Assembly: GCA_963794265.1 (NCBI GenBank)
Contig: CAWCDJ010000004.1
Location: 1,727,969-1,791,968, forward strand
From: CAWCDJ01 sp963794265
Lineage (GTDB): Bacteria; Acidobacteriota; Terriglobia; Bryobacterales; Bryobacteraceae
Reading direction: 5' to 3'
DNA: 64,000 nucleotides
The translations under genes and the position numbers were made by a program. A model generated the notes under the pieces. That model was not told the DNA's origin. It worked only from the letters and a program-made list of their open reading frames with translations, and did not search any database. The stretch's first letter is position 1. Each line of letters begins with the position of its first letter. Positions 44,461 to 52,099 of this stretch are shown one piece after another.

Positions 44461-45855
44461 CTACCGGCTCGCGCCGCTATCGCTTTGCAGGTCCCGCTGA
44501 ATGTTGTACTTCTCCATTCGATAGATCAGTGTCTTGCGGCTGAGATCCAGGTATCGGGCGGCATGGGTCTGGTTCCAGTTGAACTTCTTCAGGGCGCTCA
44601 GGATCAGCTCCTTTTCCACCGACTCCAGGCTGATCCCTTGCGGCGGCAGATCCAGATGAAGTTCTTCCATAGCGGGCCGCTGGCGCCGCAGAAACTCCGG
44701 CAGATCCTCAAGGCCGATCTCATTCCCTGGCGTCAGCACCACCAGGCGCTCGACGATGTTCTCGAGTTCCCGGACGTTGCCCGGCCAGGTGTACACGCCG
44801 AAGCAGGGCAACAGCGATTGAGGCAGCTTCAAGTCCGGCCGGCCGTGTTTTTCCTTCGCCTTCACAAAGAAACTCTGGACAAGCTCCGGAATGTCCTCGA
44901 GGCGATCGCGCAGGGGCGGTAGCTCTAGTGGTATGACCGTCAACCGATAATAAAGGTCCTCGCGAAACATCCCGTCTTCGACCATCGCCTGAAGATTCCG
45001 ATGTGTCGCTGCGATCACGCGCACATCCACCTTGCCGGCGACCATCGCGCCGACCTTGGCAATCTCGCCTTGCTGGATGAGCCGCAGCAGCTTCACTTGC
45101 AGTTCCAGCGGCAACTCACCGATCTCATCGAGAAACAGTGAGCCGCCGTCGGCCTGTTCCACCAGCCCGCGCTTGTTCGCCAGCGCTCCCGTGAACGAGC
45201 CTTTGACGTGGCCGAACAGTTCCGATTCCATCAGGTCCTTGGGAATGGCGCCGCAGTTTATGGTGATGAAACCCCCGTCCTTGCGCGGACTGTTGAAGTG
45301 AATCGCCTTGGCCAGAAGTTCCTTGCCTGTGCCGGTTTCACCGCGGATCAGTACGGTGGAGTTCGTCTGCGCCGCTCTGGACGCCATGTCGAGCACGCGC
45401 AGAAGGGATTTGGATCGACCGAGAATGTTTTCGAAGCCATACTTCCGGTCGAGGCTGCTGCGGAGCGTACGGACTTCCTCTTTCAGGGTCACGTGTTCGA
45501 GCGCGCGGCTCACGATCAGCTTCAGCTCGTCGATATTGACAGGCTTGGTGATGTACTCGTACGCACCGGCCTTCATTGCCTCGACCGCCGTCTCGACCGT
45601 GCCGAACGCGGTCACGACGATGATGGCGAGCTCAGGATATTCGGCGCGAATTTCTTTGAGCAGATCCAAACCGGACATTCCGGGCATCATCAGGTCGGTG
45701 ATGACCAGGTCGGAGCCGTTCTGGTGCAAAAGCTCCCGGGCCTGAGGGCCGTCGGAAGCCGCATCGACCAGGTAACCGCTCTGCTCAAGTTGGACCTTGG
45801 TCACCCAGCGCAGGCTCTCATCGTCATCAACGACCAAAAGGCGGCTCTTTCTCAA
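44461..45855 (-). CDS. NtrC/ZraR-type sigma-54-dependent response regulator
   Basis: 464 aa. Receiver (LLVVDDDESLRWVTKVQLE, LVITDLMMPGMSGLDLL) at 1-120, AAA+ domain at about 140-380 with Walker A GETGTGKELLAKAI, the sigma-54 contact loop as KGSFTGALA (Ser in place of the first Ala of GAFTGA), Walker B GSLFLDEIGELPL and the arginine region FREDLYYRL. The C-terminal Fis-type helix-turn-helix is LKKFNWNQTHAARYLDLSRKTLIYRMEKYNI in part. It binds upstream enhancers and opens sigma-54 promoters when phosphorylated. The TTG start overlaps the kinase stop (TTGA). Targets are unknown; its own operon has a sigma-54-like promoter. Confidence 0.95.
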   Translation of the reverse strand: MRKSRLLVVDDDESLRWVTKVQLEQSGYLVDAASDGPQARELLHQNGSDLVITDLMMPGMSGLDLLKEIRAEYPELAIIVVTAFGTVETAVEAMKAGAYEYITKPVNIDELKLIVSRALEHVTLKEEVRTLRSSLDRKYGFENILGRSKSLLRVLDMASRAAQTNSTVLIRGETGTGKELLAKAIHFNSPRKDGGFITINCGAIPKDLMESELFGHVKGSFTGALANKRGLVEQADGGSLFLDEIGELPLELQVKLLRLIQQGEIAKVGAMVAGKVDVRVIAATHRNLQAMVEDGMFREDLYYRLTVIPLELPPLRDRLEDIPELVQSFFVKAKEKHGRPDLKLPQSLLPCFGVYTWPGNVRELENIVERLVVLTPGNEIGLEDLPEFLRRQRPAMEELHLDLPPQGISLESVEKELILSALKKFNWNQTHAARYLDLSRKTLIYRMEKYNIQRDLQSDSGASR

Positions 45856-47012
45856 GGCTTGCTCCTGGCTTCCAGTGGAAGCGATATGGAGAAGGTCATA
45901 CCGCGGTCGGGATTGCGCTCAGCCTGGATGCGGCCGCCGTGCTGGGTGATCACCTGGTGGGCGACCGACAACCCAAGACCTGTACCGGCTTCCTTGGTGG
46001 TAAAGAATGGATCGAAGATTCTGTCCATGTTCTCTTCAGCGATTCCAGCGCCCTGGTCCTTGACCGAGATAATCGCTTGGCCGTCGCGCTGATCGATTGC
46101 GACTTCAAGCTCGCCGCCAGCAGGCATGGCTTGGATGGCGTTGATCACCAGATTCAGGAGCACCTGCTTGAGTTGCTCTGAGTCGGATTTCAGGGACACG
46201 GGCGCATGCAAGACCGACTTCTTGAGTACGACATGCTGTAACTGAGCATTAGGACCTACCAGCGCAAAGATCGAATCGATGAGCCGGGGCAGGTCCACGG
46301 CCCGGAACTCCGGCAGCCGCGGGCGGGCGAAGTCCAGGAGATTCGTCAGGAGACGGTTCAGCCGCTGGCATTCCTTCTGAATGATATTGAGAGACCCCTC
46401 ACGGATTTCGTCGGAAGTTGCTGGGGAGCGAATGATATTGGTCGCTCCCTCGATACTGCCCAGAGGATTTCGGATTTCGTGGGCCAGGCTTGCCGCGAGT
46501 TGCCCGACTGCGGAGAGCCGATCGGCGCGCTTCACCTGTTCGAGGCTTTCCTGCAATTGCCGGGTCGTGGCCTCCAGTTGCTGCCGGCGCTTACGACCCT
46601 GGTCCGCCAATAAGCCAGTCGTGGCGCCCACCAGAAAGAACAGGATCAATTCCGCGTATTGGCTCATGGCGTAGTAGGGTTGATGGCGCCAGGTCAGGAT
46701 GTGCGGGATGTAGCAGAGCGCCGAAGCCATCGCCGCAAGAAGACCGCCGCGCCAGCCAAACGCGATTGCGGCATAAATGATCGGCAAGTAGTAGAGCTTT
46801 TGAAACAGGTTGTGCAGAAGCAGACGGGAGTGCGGCGTCACGTAGTGGAGGACCGACGCCGCGAGGATCGCCAGTGCCGTAAGGACGATTCTCGTCGATG
46901 GCGAGGGTGCTTTCATAGGCCGGATTCCGCTCAGGTCCTCCACCAGCCGCACCTGGTGCGGCACTGGCTTCCCCAAAGAAGCGGTCCGAGGTATTTCCTT
47001 TCCAACCATCAT
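45852..47012 (-). CDS. Membrane sensor histidine kinase, partner of the NtrC-type regulator
   Basis: 386 aa. About four membrane helices lie in residues 40-135 (for example IVLTALAILAASVLHYV and YAELILFFLVGATTGLL) with only short loops, which resembles the DUF4118-like sensing module. A coiled coil follows, then HisKA (AVGQLAASLAHEIRNPLGSI) and HATPase (LLNLVINAIQAMPAG, VKDQGAGIAEENMDRIFDPF, TKEAGTGLGLSVAHQV). This is the common sensor of NtrC-family pairs. ATG 47012 with GAGG 7 nt upstream. The stimulus is unknown; the divergent neighbours are metal-related genes. Confidence 0.93.
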   Translation of the reverse strand: MMVGKEIPRTASLGKPVPHQVRLVEDLSGIRPMKAPSPSTRIVLTALAILAASVLHYVTPHSRLLLHNLFQKLYYLPIIYAAIAFGWRGGLLAAMASALCYIPHILTWRHQPYYAMSQYAELILFFLVGATTGLLADQGRKRRQQLEATTRQLQESLEQVKRADRLSAVGQLAASLAHEIRNPLGSIEGATNIIRSPATSDEIREGSLNIIQKECQRLNRLLTNLLDFARPRLPEFRAVDLPRLIDSIFALVGPNAQLQHVVLKKSVLHAPVSLKSDSEQLKQVLLNLVINAIQAMPAGGELEVAIDQRDGQAIISVKDQGAGIAEENMDRIFDPFFTTKEAGTGLGLSVAHQVITQHGGRIQAERNPDRGMTFSISLPLEARSKP

Positions 47013-47080
47013 GTTCGCACCTCAACGGGGAACTTGGCCACGTCTCGGCCTGCCGTTCTCATAAGCTGCGCTTCTCTGTA

Positions 47081-47096
47081 GGCATCTGCGGTGCCA
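47081..47096 (-). promoter_or_regulatory. Candidate sigma-54 promoter (-24/-12) for the kinase-regulator operon
   Basis: On the minus strand TGGCAC (47096-47091) is followed by five bases and ATGCC (47085-47081). The GG and GC dinucleotides are exactly 10 nt apart, as required for -24/-12 elements (consensus TGGCAC-N5-TTGCW). Transcription would start near 47070, giving a leader of about 58 nt before ATG 47012. The operon encodes a sigma-54 activator, so autoregulation would make sense. Confidence 0.5.
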
Positions 47097-47099
47097 GGC

Positions 47100-47127
47100 G
47101 GCAAACTCGGGTGGCCGTTCGTTTGCC
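47100..47127. promoter_or_regulatory. Inverted repeat next to the sigma-54 promoter (possible activator site)
   Basis: GGCAAAC (47100-47106) and GTTTGCC (47121-47127) are perfect 7-bp arms whose centres are 21 bp apart, two helical turns. It lies just upstream of the -24 element. NtrC-type activators bind dyads, though usually further upstream. Confidence 0.3.
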
Positions 47128-47222
47128 TTACGTAGCTCCGAAACAGGATTCCAGAAGGGTTGGGGCGGAGAGGCCGCCACAAACTCCGATTTGGAGATAC
47201 TGCCCCTGTCAGGAGATATGAA

Positions 47223-47552
47223 ATGAAGAATGGAATTGTGACCCTGATGCTGGCCGCTACGGCCGCCTTCGCCGGTTCGCCTGCGCGGACGTTCACTGGC
47301 GTAATTACGGATTCGATGTGCGGCAAGAGCCATAAGGCGATGGGAGTTACGCCCGACGCAAAGTGCGTACGCGATTGCGTCCACAGTGACCCGAGCCGCT
47401 ACCAGTACGCTCTGTACGACGGCAAGAATCTATATCTGTTGAGCGACCAGCGAACGCCGGAACGCTTCGCGGGTGAGAAGGTCAGCGTCAAGGGTGTGCT
47501 GGATCAGAAGACGCACGTCATCAGCGTGAACTCGATCGCGGGCGCGAAATAA
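47223..47552 (+). CDS. Small secreted cysteine-containing protein (DUF5818-like)
   Basis: 109 aa. A signal peptide (MKNGIVTLMLAATAAFAG) is followed by TFTGVITDSMCGKSHKAMG, CVRDCVHS and a beta-rich end (YALYDGKNLYLL, EKVSVKGVLDQKTHVISVNS). The single Cys of DSMCG and the CVRDC pair are conserved in a family of small acidobacterial exported proteins that I recall as DUF5818-like. Cys, His and Met residues together suggest metal binding. ATG 47223 follows AGGAG. Divergent from the sensor kinase and upstream of the NosL-like gene; a long hairpin element begins at its stop codon. Confidence 0.75.
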   Translation: MKNGIVTLMLAATAAFAGSPARTFTGVITDSMCGKSHKAMGVTPDAKCVRDCVHSDPSRYQYALYDGKNLYLLSDQRTPERFAGEKVSVKGVLDQKTHVISVNSIAGAK

Positions 47553-47626
47553 CGCCGTCCCGGTGCCCGATTTCAGCCATCTTTGCGAGGCGCCTGTCTG
47601 AGATCGGGCATCCCCCATCGGCGTTA
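47550..47626. repeat. 77-nt nested inverted repeat starting at a stop codon (MITE/REP- or RNA-like)
   Basis: Outer arms TAACGCCG (47550-47557) and CGGCGTTA (47619-47626) are perfect. Inner arms 47564-47576 (TGCCCGATTTCAG) and 47598-47610 pair over 13 positions with one G-U. The apical 21 nt contain a further 3-bp GCG/CGC stem. The TAA stop of the upstream gene is part of the left end. There is no T-run, so it is not a standard terminator. The terminal repeats and compact size fit a miniature mobile or REP-like element or a structured RNA between the two genes. Confidence 0.6.
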
Positions 47627-47652
47627 GGATAGATTCAGGAGAGGGGAACGCC

Positions 47653-48159
47653 GTGAGCCGTGTACAGCAACTGCTGGGTGTGGGTTTCGTGTTGGCTTTT
47701 GCCCTGGGGCTTGGGTATGCTGCTTTGCGGATGACGGCCGCCTCACGGGCAGAAGTCTGTCAGGCCTGCGGGCGCGCCGTCCACGCCAACATGCGGACGG
47801 TCGCCTTTGTCGGCAACCAGCGTGAAGTATTCTGTTGTCCCTCGTGCGCTTTGAGCGCGGGCGCCCAGATTCACGAGCCGGTTCGATTCGCGCAATTGAC
47901 CGACTACGAAACGGCTCAGCCACTCCGTCCGGACGCAGCATTTGCGGTCGAAGGCAGCGATGTGATTCCTTGCGTCCGTTCCCGCGAGATGCTGAACCGC
48001 GACGGACAGCCAGTGCCGATGGCGTTCGACCGCTGCTCGCCGAGTATCATCGCGTTCGCGAACCGGGCCGTTGCCGGGCGATTCGCCGAGGACCATGGCG
48101 GCCGGGTGGACAGATTTCTCGACCTTATCGCTCACCCGAAGGTGACTGCCGTGCACTGA
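47653..48159 (+). CDS. NosL-like membrane-anchored metal-binding protein
   Basis: 168 aa from GTG 47653, preceded by GAGGGG. One N-terminal helix (LLGVGFVLAFALGLGYAALR) anchors it. Next come two cysteine pairs, EVCQACGRAVHANM and FCCPSCALS, in a zinc- or copper-finger-like arrangement. The C-terminal part SPSIIAFANRAVAGRFAEDHGGRV resembles the end of NosL, the copper chaperone of nitrous-oxide reductase. There is no nos cluster in the window. With CusCBA on the other side, a role in copper handling outside the inner membrane is likely. The assignment as NosL-like is based on the C-terminal pattern and the Cys motif only. Confidence 0.65.
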   Translation: MSRVQQLLGVGFVLAFALGLGYAALRMTAASRAEVCQACGRAVHANMRTVAFVGNQREVFCCPSCALSAGAQIHEPVRFAQLTDYETAQPLRPDAAFAVEGSDVIPCVRSREMLNRDGQPVPMAFDRCSPSIIAFANRAVAGRFAEDHGGRVDRFLDLIAHPKVTAVH

Positions 48160-48169
48160 AGCGCAGCAG

Positions 48170-48196
48170 AGCCGGCCACCCCAGCCGCGGTTGGCT
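48170..48196. terminator. Possible bidirectional hairpin between convergent genes
   Basis: AGCCGGCC (48170-48177) can pair with GGTTGGCT (48189-48196) in RNA over 8 positions, two of them G-U, with an 11-nt loop. It lies between the ends of the NosL-like gene and the convergent 251-aa gene. There is no U-tract, so it is a weak candidate. Confidence 0.3.
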
Positions 48197-48950
48197 AACG
48201 AATTACCCCGTCGGCTTCCAGGCCGTAGAGCCGCAGTTTCAGCTTGCGATAGAACTCGGGATCGAGCTTCTGCTTCAGATCGAATTTGTACGTAACCGTC
48301 CGGCTGAACTCCCGCCGGTTGTTTTCGTAAGCGCGAATCTCCAGTTGGTAAGGATCGTCGGACCAGACCGAAACGATGTCGCGATCCATATGCCACGTTC
48401 GGCTACCCGCTTTGGCTTTGGTCACGTAACAGATGGCGGTGTTGGTGAAGTTGAGTTCCCCCTCAGATCCGCGAAACGTGCCGTCGCGCTTCACCGGGAT
48501 GGAGTATAAGGCTGCGACCTTCTCCGGAGGCACCCGGTCAGTGACCGGCCGACCAAGATAACGGCTGATTTCCTGGAGGATCGCGTCCGTCAATTCGCCT
48601 TCCGTCAGGCGAAACCGGAATTCTTCATCCCGGCCCAGGAAGCGCCAGTCATCGCGATAGGTCAGGACAACAAATTCTTTGCGGCTGATGCGGTCGAAAT
48701 ACTGAATATCGGTCCACTTCCATGAGAGGCTATGCGGACGGTTGTCAAGCTCGTCGAGGGCGTGGACGACATGTTGGACTCCAACCCACTCAGGGCCGTG
48801 CTTCGTATGCGGCGCGGCGAATGCGACGCCCTGATCGCTGATCTTCACAATCCCGTGGCGGTCGGGCCACAGCGGTTTCACCAATCTCGCGGGGAAAGTT
48901 TGCGCCGAAAGAGACGCGCTCATTGCCAGCAACAGAACTCTATATTTCAT
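48195..48950 (-). CDS. Unknown secreted protein translationally coupled to cusA
   Basis: 251 aa with a signal peptide (MKYRVLLLAMSASLSAQ). I recognise no family. It is rich in charged and aromatic residues (SLSWKWTDIQYFDRISRKEF, TYRDDWRFLGRDEEFRFRL, KFDLKQKLDPEFYRKLKLRL). No Cys cluster or His/Met-rich motif is present, only one Cys (TAICYVTK). Its ATG overlaps the stop of the CusA-like gene as ATGA, so it belongs to the efflux operon as its last gene. An accessory periplasmic factor for the pump is an inference from position only. Confidence 0.75.
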   Translation of the reverse strand: MKYRVLLLAMSASLSAQTFPARLVKPLWPDRHGIVKISDQGVAFAAPHTKHGPEWVGVQHVVHALDELDNRPHSLSWKWTDIQYFDRISRKEFVVLTYRDDWRFLGRDEEFRFRLTEGELTDAILQEISRYLGRPVTDRVPPEKVAALYSIPVKRDGTFRGSEGELNFTNTAICYVTKAKAGSRTWHMDRDIVSVWSDDPYQLEIRAYENNRREFSRTVTYKFDLKQKLDPEFYRKLKLRLYGLEADGVIR

Positions 48951-51900
48951 AATGCCTTTCTCAGATGATGAAATCCGGTGAATGGCCCGCCGCTCGGCAG
49001 TCCGCGGCTTCGCCAGAGGAAGTAGACGATCGGGTAAATCGCCAGTTCCATAATGCCCGAGGTGATCACGCCGCCGACCATGGGGGTGGCGATGCGCTTC
49101 ATGACGTCGGCGCCGGTTCCGTGGCTAAACACAATCGGTAACAGCCCGGCGACGATCACGCAAATGGTCATTACCTTAGGACGCACTCTTTTCACCGCGC
49201 CTTCGTAGATCGAATCGGCAAGGTCATTGCGGTTGTTGAGGATACCGCGCGCGAGGAACTCGTCGTGGGCCTGATCGAGATAGAGCAGCATGACTACACC
49301 CGTTTCTGCATCCAATCCCGCCAAAGCGATGATGCCGACCCACACCGCGACACTCATGTTGTAACCCAACAGATAGATAAGCCAGATCGCACCCACCAGG
49401 GAGAACGGCACCGCCAGGAAGACGATTGCCGTCCTGGTCAACGATTTCGTGTTCAGGAAGATAATCACGAAGATGATCAGAACAGTCAGCGGGATGACGT
49501 ACATGAGCCGTTGTTTAGCGCGCTGCATGTACTCATATTGGCCGCTCCATGTGAGGGTGTACCCGGCGGGCAACTTAACTTTCGCGGCAACGACCTTCTG
49601 CGCGTTCTGCACGTAAGTTCCCACGTCAATTCCTCGAAGATCGACATAAATCCAGGCGTTCGGCCGCGCGCCTTCGGTCTTGATCGAAGGCGGTCCGAGT
49701 ACGTATTTGACCGACGTGAGTTGCTCCAGCGGAATCTGCTGGCCGGCCGGCGTGGGTACGAGAACGTTCTCCAGCGCGGGGAGGTTGTCGCGGAAATCGC
49801 GGTCGTAGCGCAAATTCACCGGATACCGTTCCAAGCCTTCCACGGTGGTGGTGATGTCCATGCCGCCAATCGCGGACTGGATGACGTCCTCGACATCGCC
49901 CACCGTCAGGCCGTAGCGGGCAATGGCCTCGCGGTCGATTTTGAAATCCAGGAAATTGCCTCCCATAACACGTTCGGCGTAGACGCTGAGCGTGCCCGGC
50001 ACTCCCCGCATCACGGCCTCGACCTGCTCACCGAGCTGCTGGAGTACCTGGAGGTCGGGCCCGGCCAGTTTGATGCCAACCGGCGTCCTGATTCCAGTGG
50101 AGAGCATGTCGATGCGTGTCTTGATGGGCATGGTCCAGGCGTTGGTCAGGCCAGGTACTTTGATGGCGTCGTCCATTTCGTTCGTCAACTTGTCAACGGT
50201 CATTCCTTTCGGCCATTGATCTTCCGGCTTAAGCCGGATGGTGGCTTCGATCATGGAGAGCGGCGCGGGATCGGTGGCGGTTTCCGCGCGACCAGCCTTG
50301 CCGAACACAGACTCCACTTCGGGGAAGGTCTTGATGATCTTGTCGGTCTGCTGGAGGATCTGGCGGGCCTCGGTAATCGAAACGCCCGGCAGTGTGGTCG
50401 GCATGTAGAGCAGGTCGCCCTCCCACAACGGAGGCATGAATTCCGAGCCTAGCCGCTCGAACGGGATGACCGTGACAGCTACGGCCAGGATCGCCACGGC
50501 CAGGAGCAGGAATTTGAATCGGAGGGCGAATTCCAGAATCGGGTGGTAGAGCCGAATCAGAAACCGGTTGATCGGGTTGCGATGCTCGGGAATGATCCGC
50601 CCCCGAATGAAGTAACCCATCAGGACCGGGACCAGCGTGATGGAGAGCAGGGCCGCGGCTCCCATCGAGTATGTCTTGGTGAAGGCCAGCGGCTTGAACA
50701 GCCGCCCCTCCTGCGCCTCCAGGGTGAAGATCGGAAGGAATGAGACGGTAATTACGAGCAACGAGTAGAACAGCGCCGGCCCTACCTCGGTGGCCGCGTC
50801 GGAGATGATCTCCCAGTGCGGTTTCCGGCCGCCATCGCGCTCGAGGTGCTTGTGCGCGTTCTCAATCATGATGATTGCCGCATCCACCATGGCGCCGATA
50901 GCGATGGCGATACCGCCCAACGACATGATGTTGGCGTTGATTCCCTGGTGGTACATGATGATGAACGCGATCAGGATCGCCACCGGGAGCGTCACGATGG
51001 CTACCAGGGCGCTGCGGAAATGCAGCAGGAAAATGATGCAGACGATCGCCACTACCAGGCTTTCTTCCAGCAGTTTCTCTCGCAGGGTCGCCACGGCCCG
51101 CTCGATGAGAGAGGATCGATCGTATGCCGTCTCAATCTGCACTCCAGGTGGCAGTCCCTTTTTCAACTCCACGAGCTTCGCTTTGACATCCCGAATCACC
51201 TGGAGCGCGTTGGCGCCATAGCGCACCACGACGATGCCGCCCGCGATTTCGCCCTGTCCGTTCCATTCGGCAAGGCCGCGCCGGATCTCCGGACCATATT
51301 GCGCGCTGCCGATGTCTTTGACGAGGATCGGCGTGCCATTGCGGTCCACGCCCACGGCCGTTTCGTCCAGATCCTTCAGAGAGCTGACGTAGCCCAGGCC
51401 GCGGATCATGAACTCCTTTTCCGACACCTCCAGCAAACGCCCGCCGACATCGTTGTTACTGCGCTCGATCGCCGTCCTCACCTTCGAAATCGGGATGTTG
51501 TAGGCGCGCAGTTTGTCCGGGTCCACGGTCACCTGGTACTGCTTGACGAAACCACCGATGGAAGCTACTTCGGCGACACCCGGCACGCCGGTCAAGCCGT
51601 ACTTCAGGTACCAGTCCTGAATCGAGCGAAGCTGGCTGAGATCGTAGCGATCGGATTTCAGGGCGTACATGAAGGCCCAGCCAACTCCCGTCGCGTCCGG
51701 CCCAAGCGTCGGTGTCACTCCCTTCGGCAGCCGCGCGGAAACGTAGTTGAGATACTCCAGGACGCGGCTGCGCGCCCAATACATATCCGTCCCGTCTTCA
51801 AAAATGATATAGACAAACGAGAAGCCGAAGAACGAATATCCCCGTACGACCTTGGTGTTCGGCACCGCGAGCATCTGGGTGGTAAGAGGATACGTGACCT

Positions 51901-52090
51901 GATCCTCCACGATCTGCGGCCCCTGGCCGGGGTACTCGGTGTAGATAATCACCTGCACGTCGGACAGGTCCGGAATAGCGTCGAGCGGCGTGCGGAGCAG
52001 AGAGTAGAGTCCGGCGGCGATCGCGAACAGGGTGCTCAGCAGCACCAGGAACCTATTGTGAATCGACCATTGAATAATTCGCGCGAACAT
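48947..52090 (-). CDS. cusA: CusA-type copper/silver RND efflux pump
   Basis: 1047 aa, normal for heavy-metal RND pumps. The proton-relay helix reads GGIAIAIGAMVDAAIIMIEN, the CusA rather than the CzcA version. The methionines that bind Cu(I)/Ag(I) in E. coli CusA (M573, M623, M672) have counterparts in PLSMIEATIRL, RIDMLSTGIRTP and IGGMDITTT. ATG 52090, 9 bp after the CusB-like gene. It exports monovalent metal from periplasm or cytosol through the CusB and CusC partners, driven by protons. Order cusC-cusB-cusA-unknown on the minus strand. Confidence 0.95.
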   Translation of the reverse strand: MFARIIQWSIHNRFLVLLSTLFAIAAGLYSLLRTPLDAIPDLSDVQVIIYTEYPGQGPQIVEDQVTYPLTTQMLAVPNTKVVRGYSFFGFSFVYIIFEDGTDMYWARSRVLEYLNYVSARLPKGVTPTLGPDATGVGWAFMYALKSDRYDLSQLRSIQDWYLKYGLTGVPGVAEVASIGGFVKQYQVTVDPDKLRAYNIPISKVRTAIERSNNDVGGRLLEVSEKEFMIRGLGYVSSLKDLDETAVGVDRNGTPILVKDIGSAQYGPEIRRGLAEWNGQGEIAGGIVVVRYGANALQVIRDVKAKLVELKKGLPPGVQIETAYDRSSLIERAVATLREKLLEESLVVAIVCIIFLLHFRSALVAIVTLPVAILIAFIIMYHQGINANIMSLGGIAIAIGAMVDAAIIMIENAHKHLERDGGRKPHWEIISDAATEVGPALFYSLLVITVSFLPIFTLEAQEGRLFKPLAFTKTYSMGAAALLSITLVPVLMGYFIRGRIIPEHRNPINRFLIRLYHPILEFALRFKFLLLAVAILAVAVTVIPFERLGSEFMPPLWEGDLLYMPTTLPGVSITEARQILQQTDKIIKTFPEVESVFGKAGRAETATDPAPLSMIEATIRLKPEDQWPKGMTVDKLTNEMDDAIKVPGLTNAWTMPIKTRIDMLSTGIRTPVGIKLAGPDLQVLQQLGEQVEAVMRGVPGTLSVYAERVMGGNFLDFKIDREAIARYGLTVGDVEDVIQSAIGGMDITTTVEGLERYPVNLRYDRDFRDNLPALENVLVPTPAGQQIPLEQLTSVKYVLGPPSIKTEGARPNAWIYVDLRGIDVGTYVQNAQKVVAAKVKLPAGYTLTWSGQYEYMQRAKQRLMYVIPLTVLIIFVIIFLNTKSLTRTAIVFLAVPFSLVGAIWLIYLLGYNMSVAVWVGIIALAGLDAETGVVMLLYLDQAHDEFLARGILNNRNDLADSIYEGAVKRVRPKVMTICVIVAGLLPIVFSHGTGADVMKRIATPMVGGVITSGIMELAIYPIVYFLWRSRGLPSGGPFTGFHHLRKAL

Positions 52091-52099
52091 TTCCGTTCC

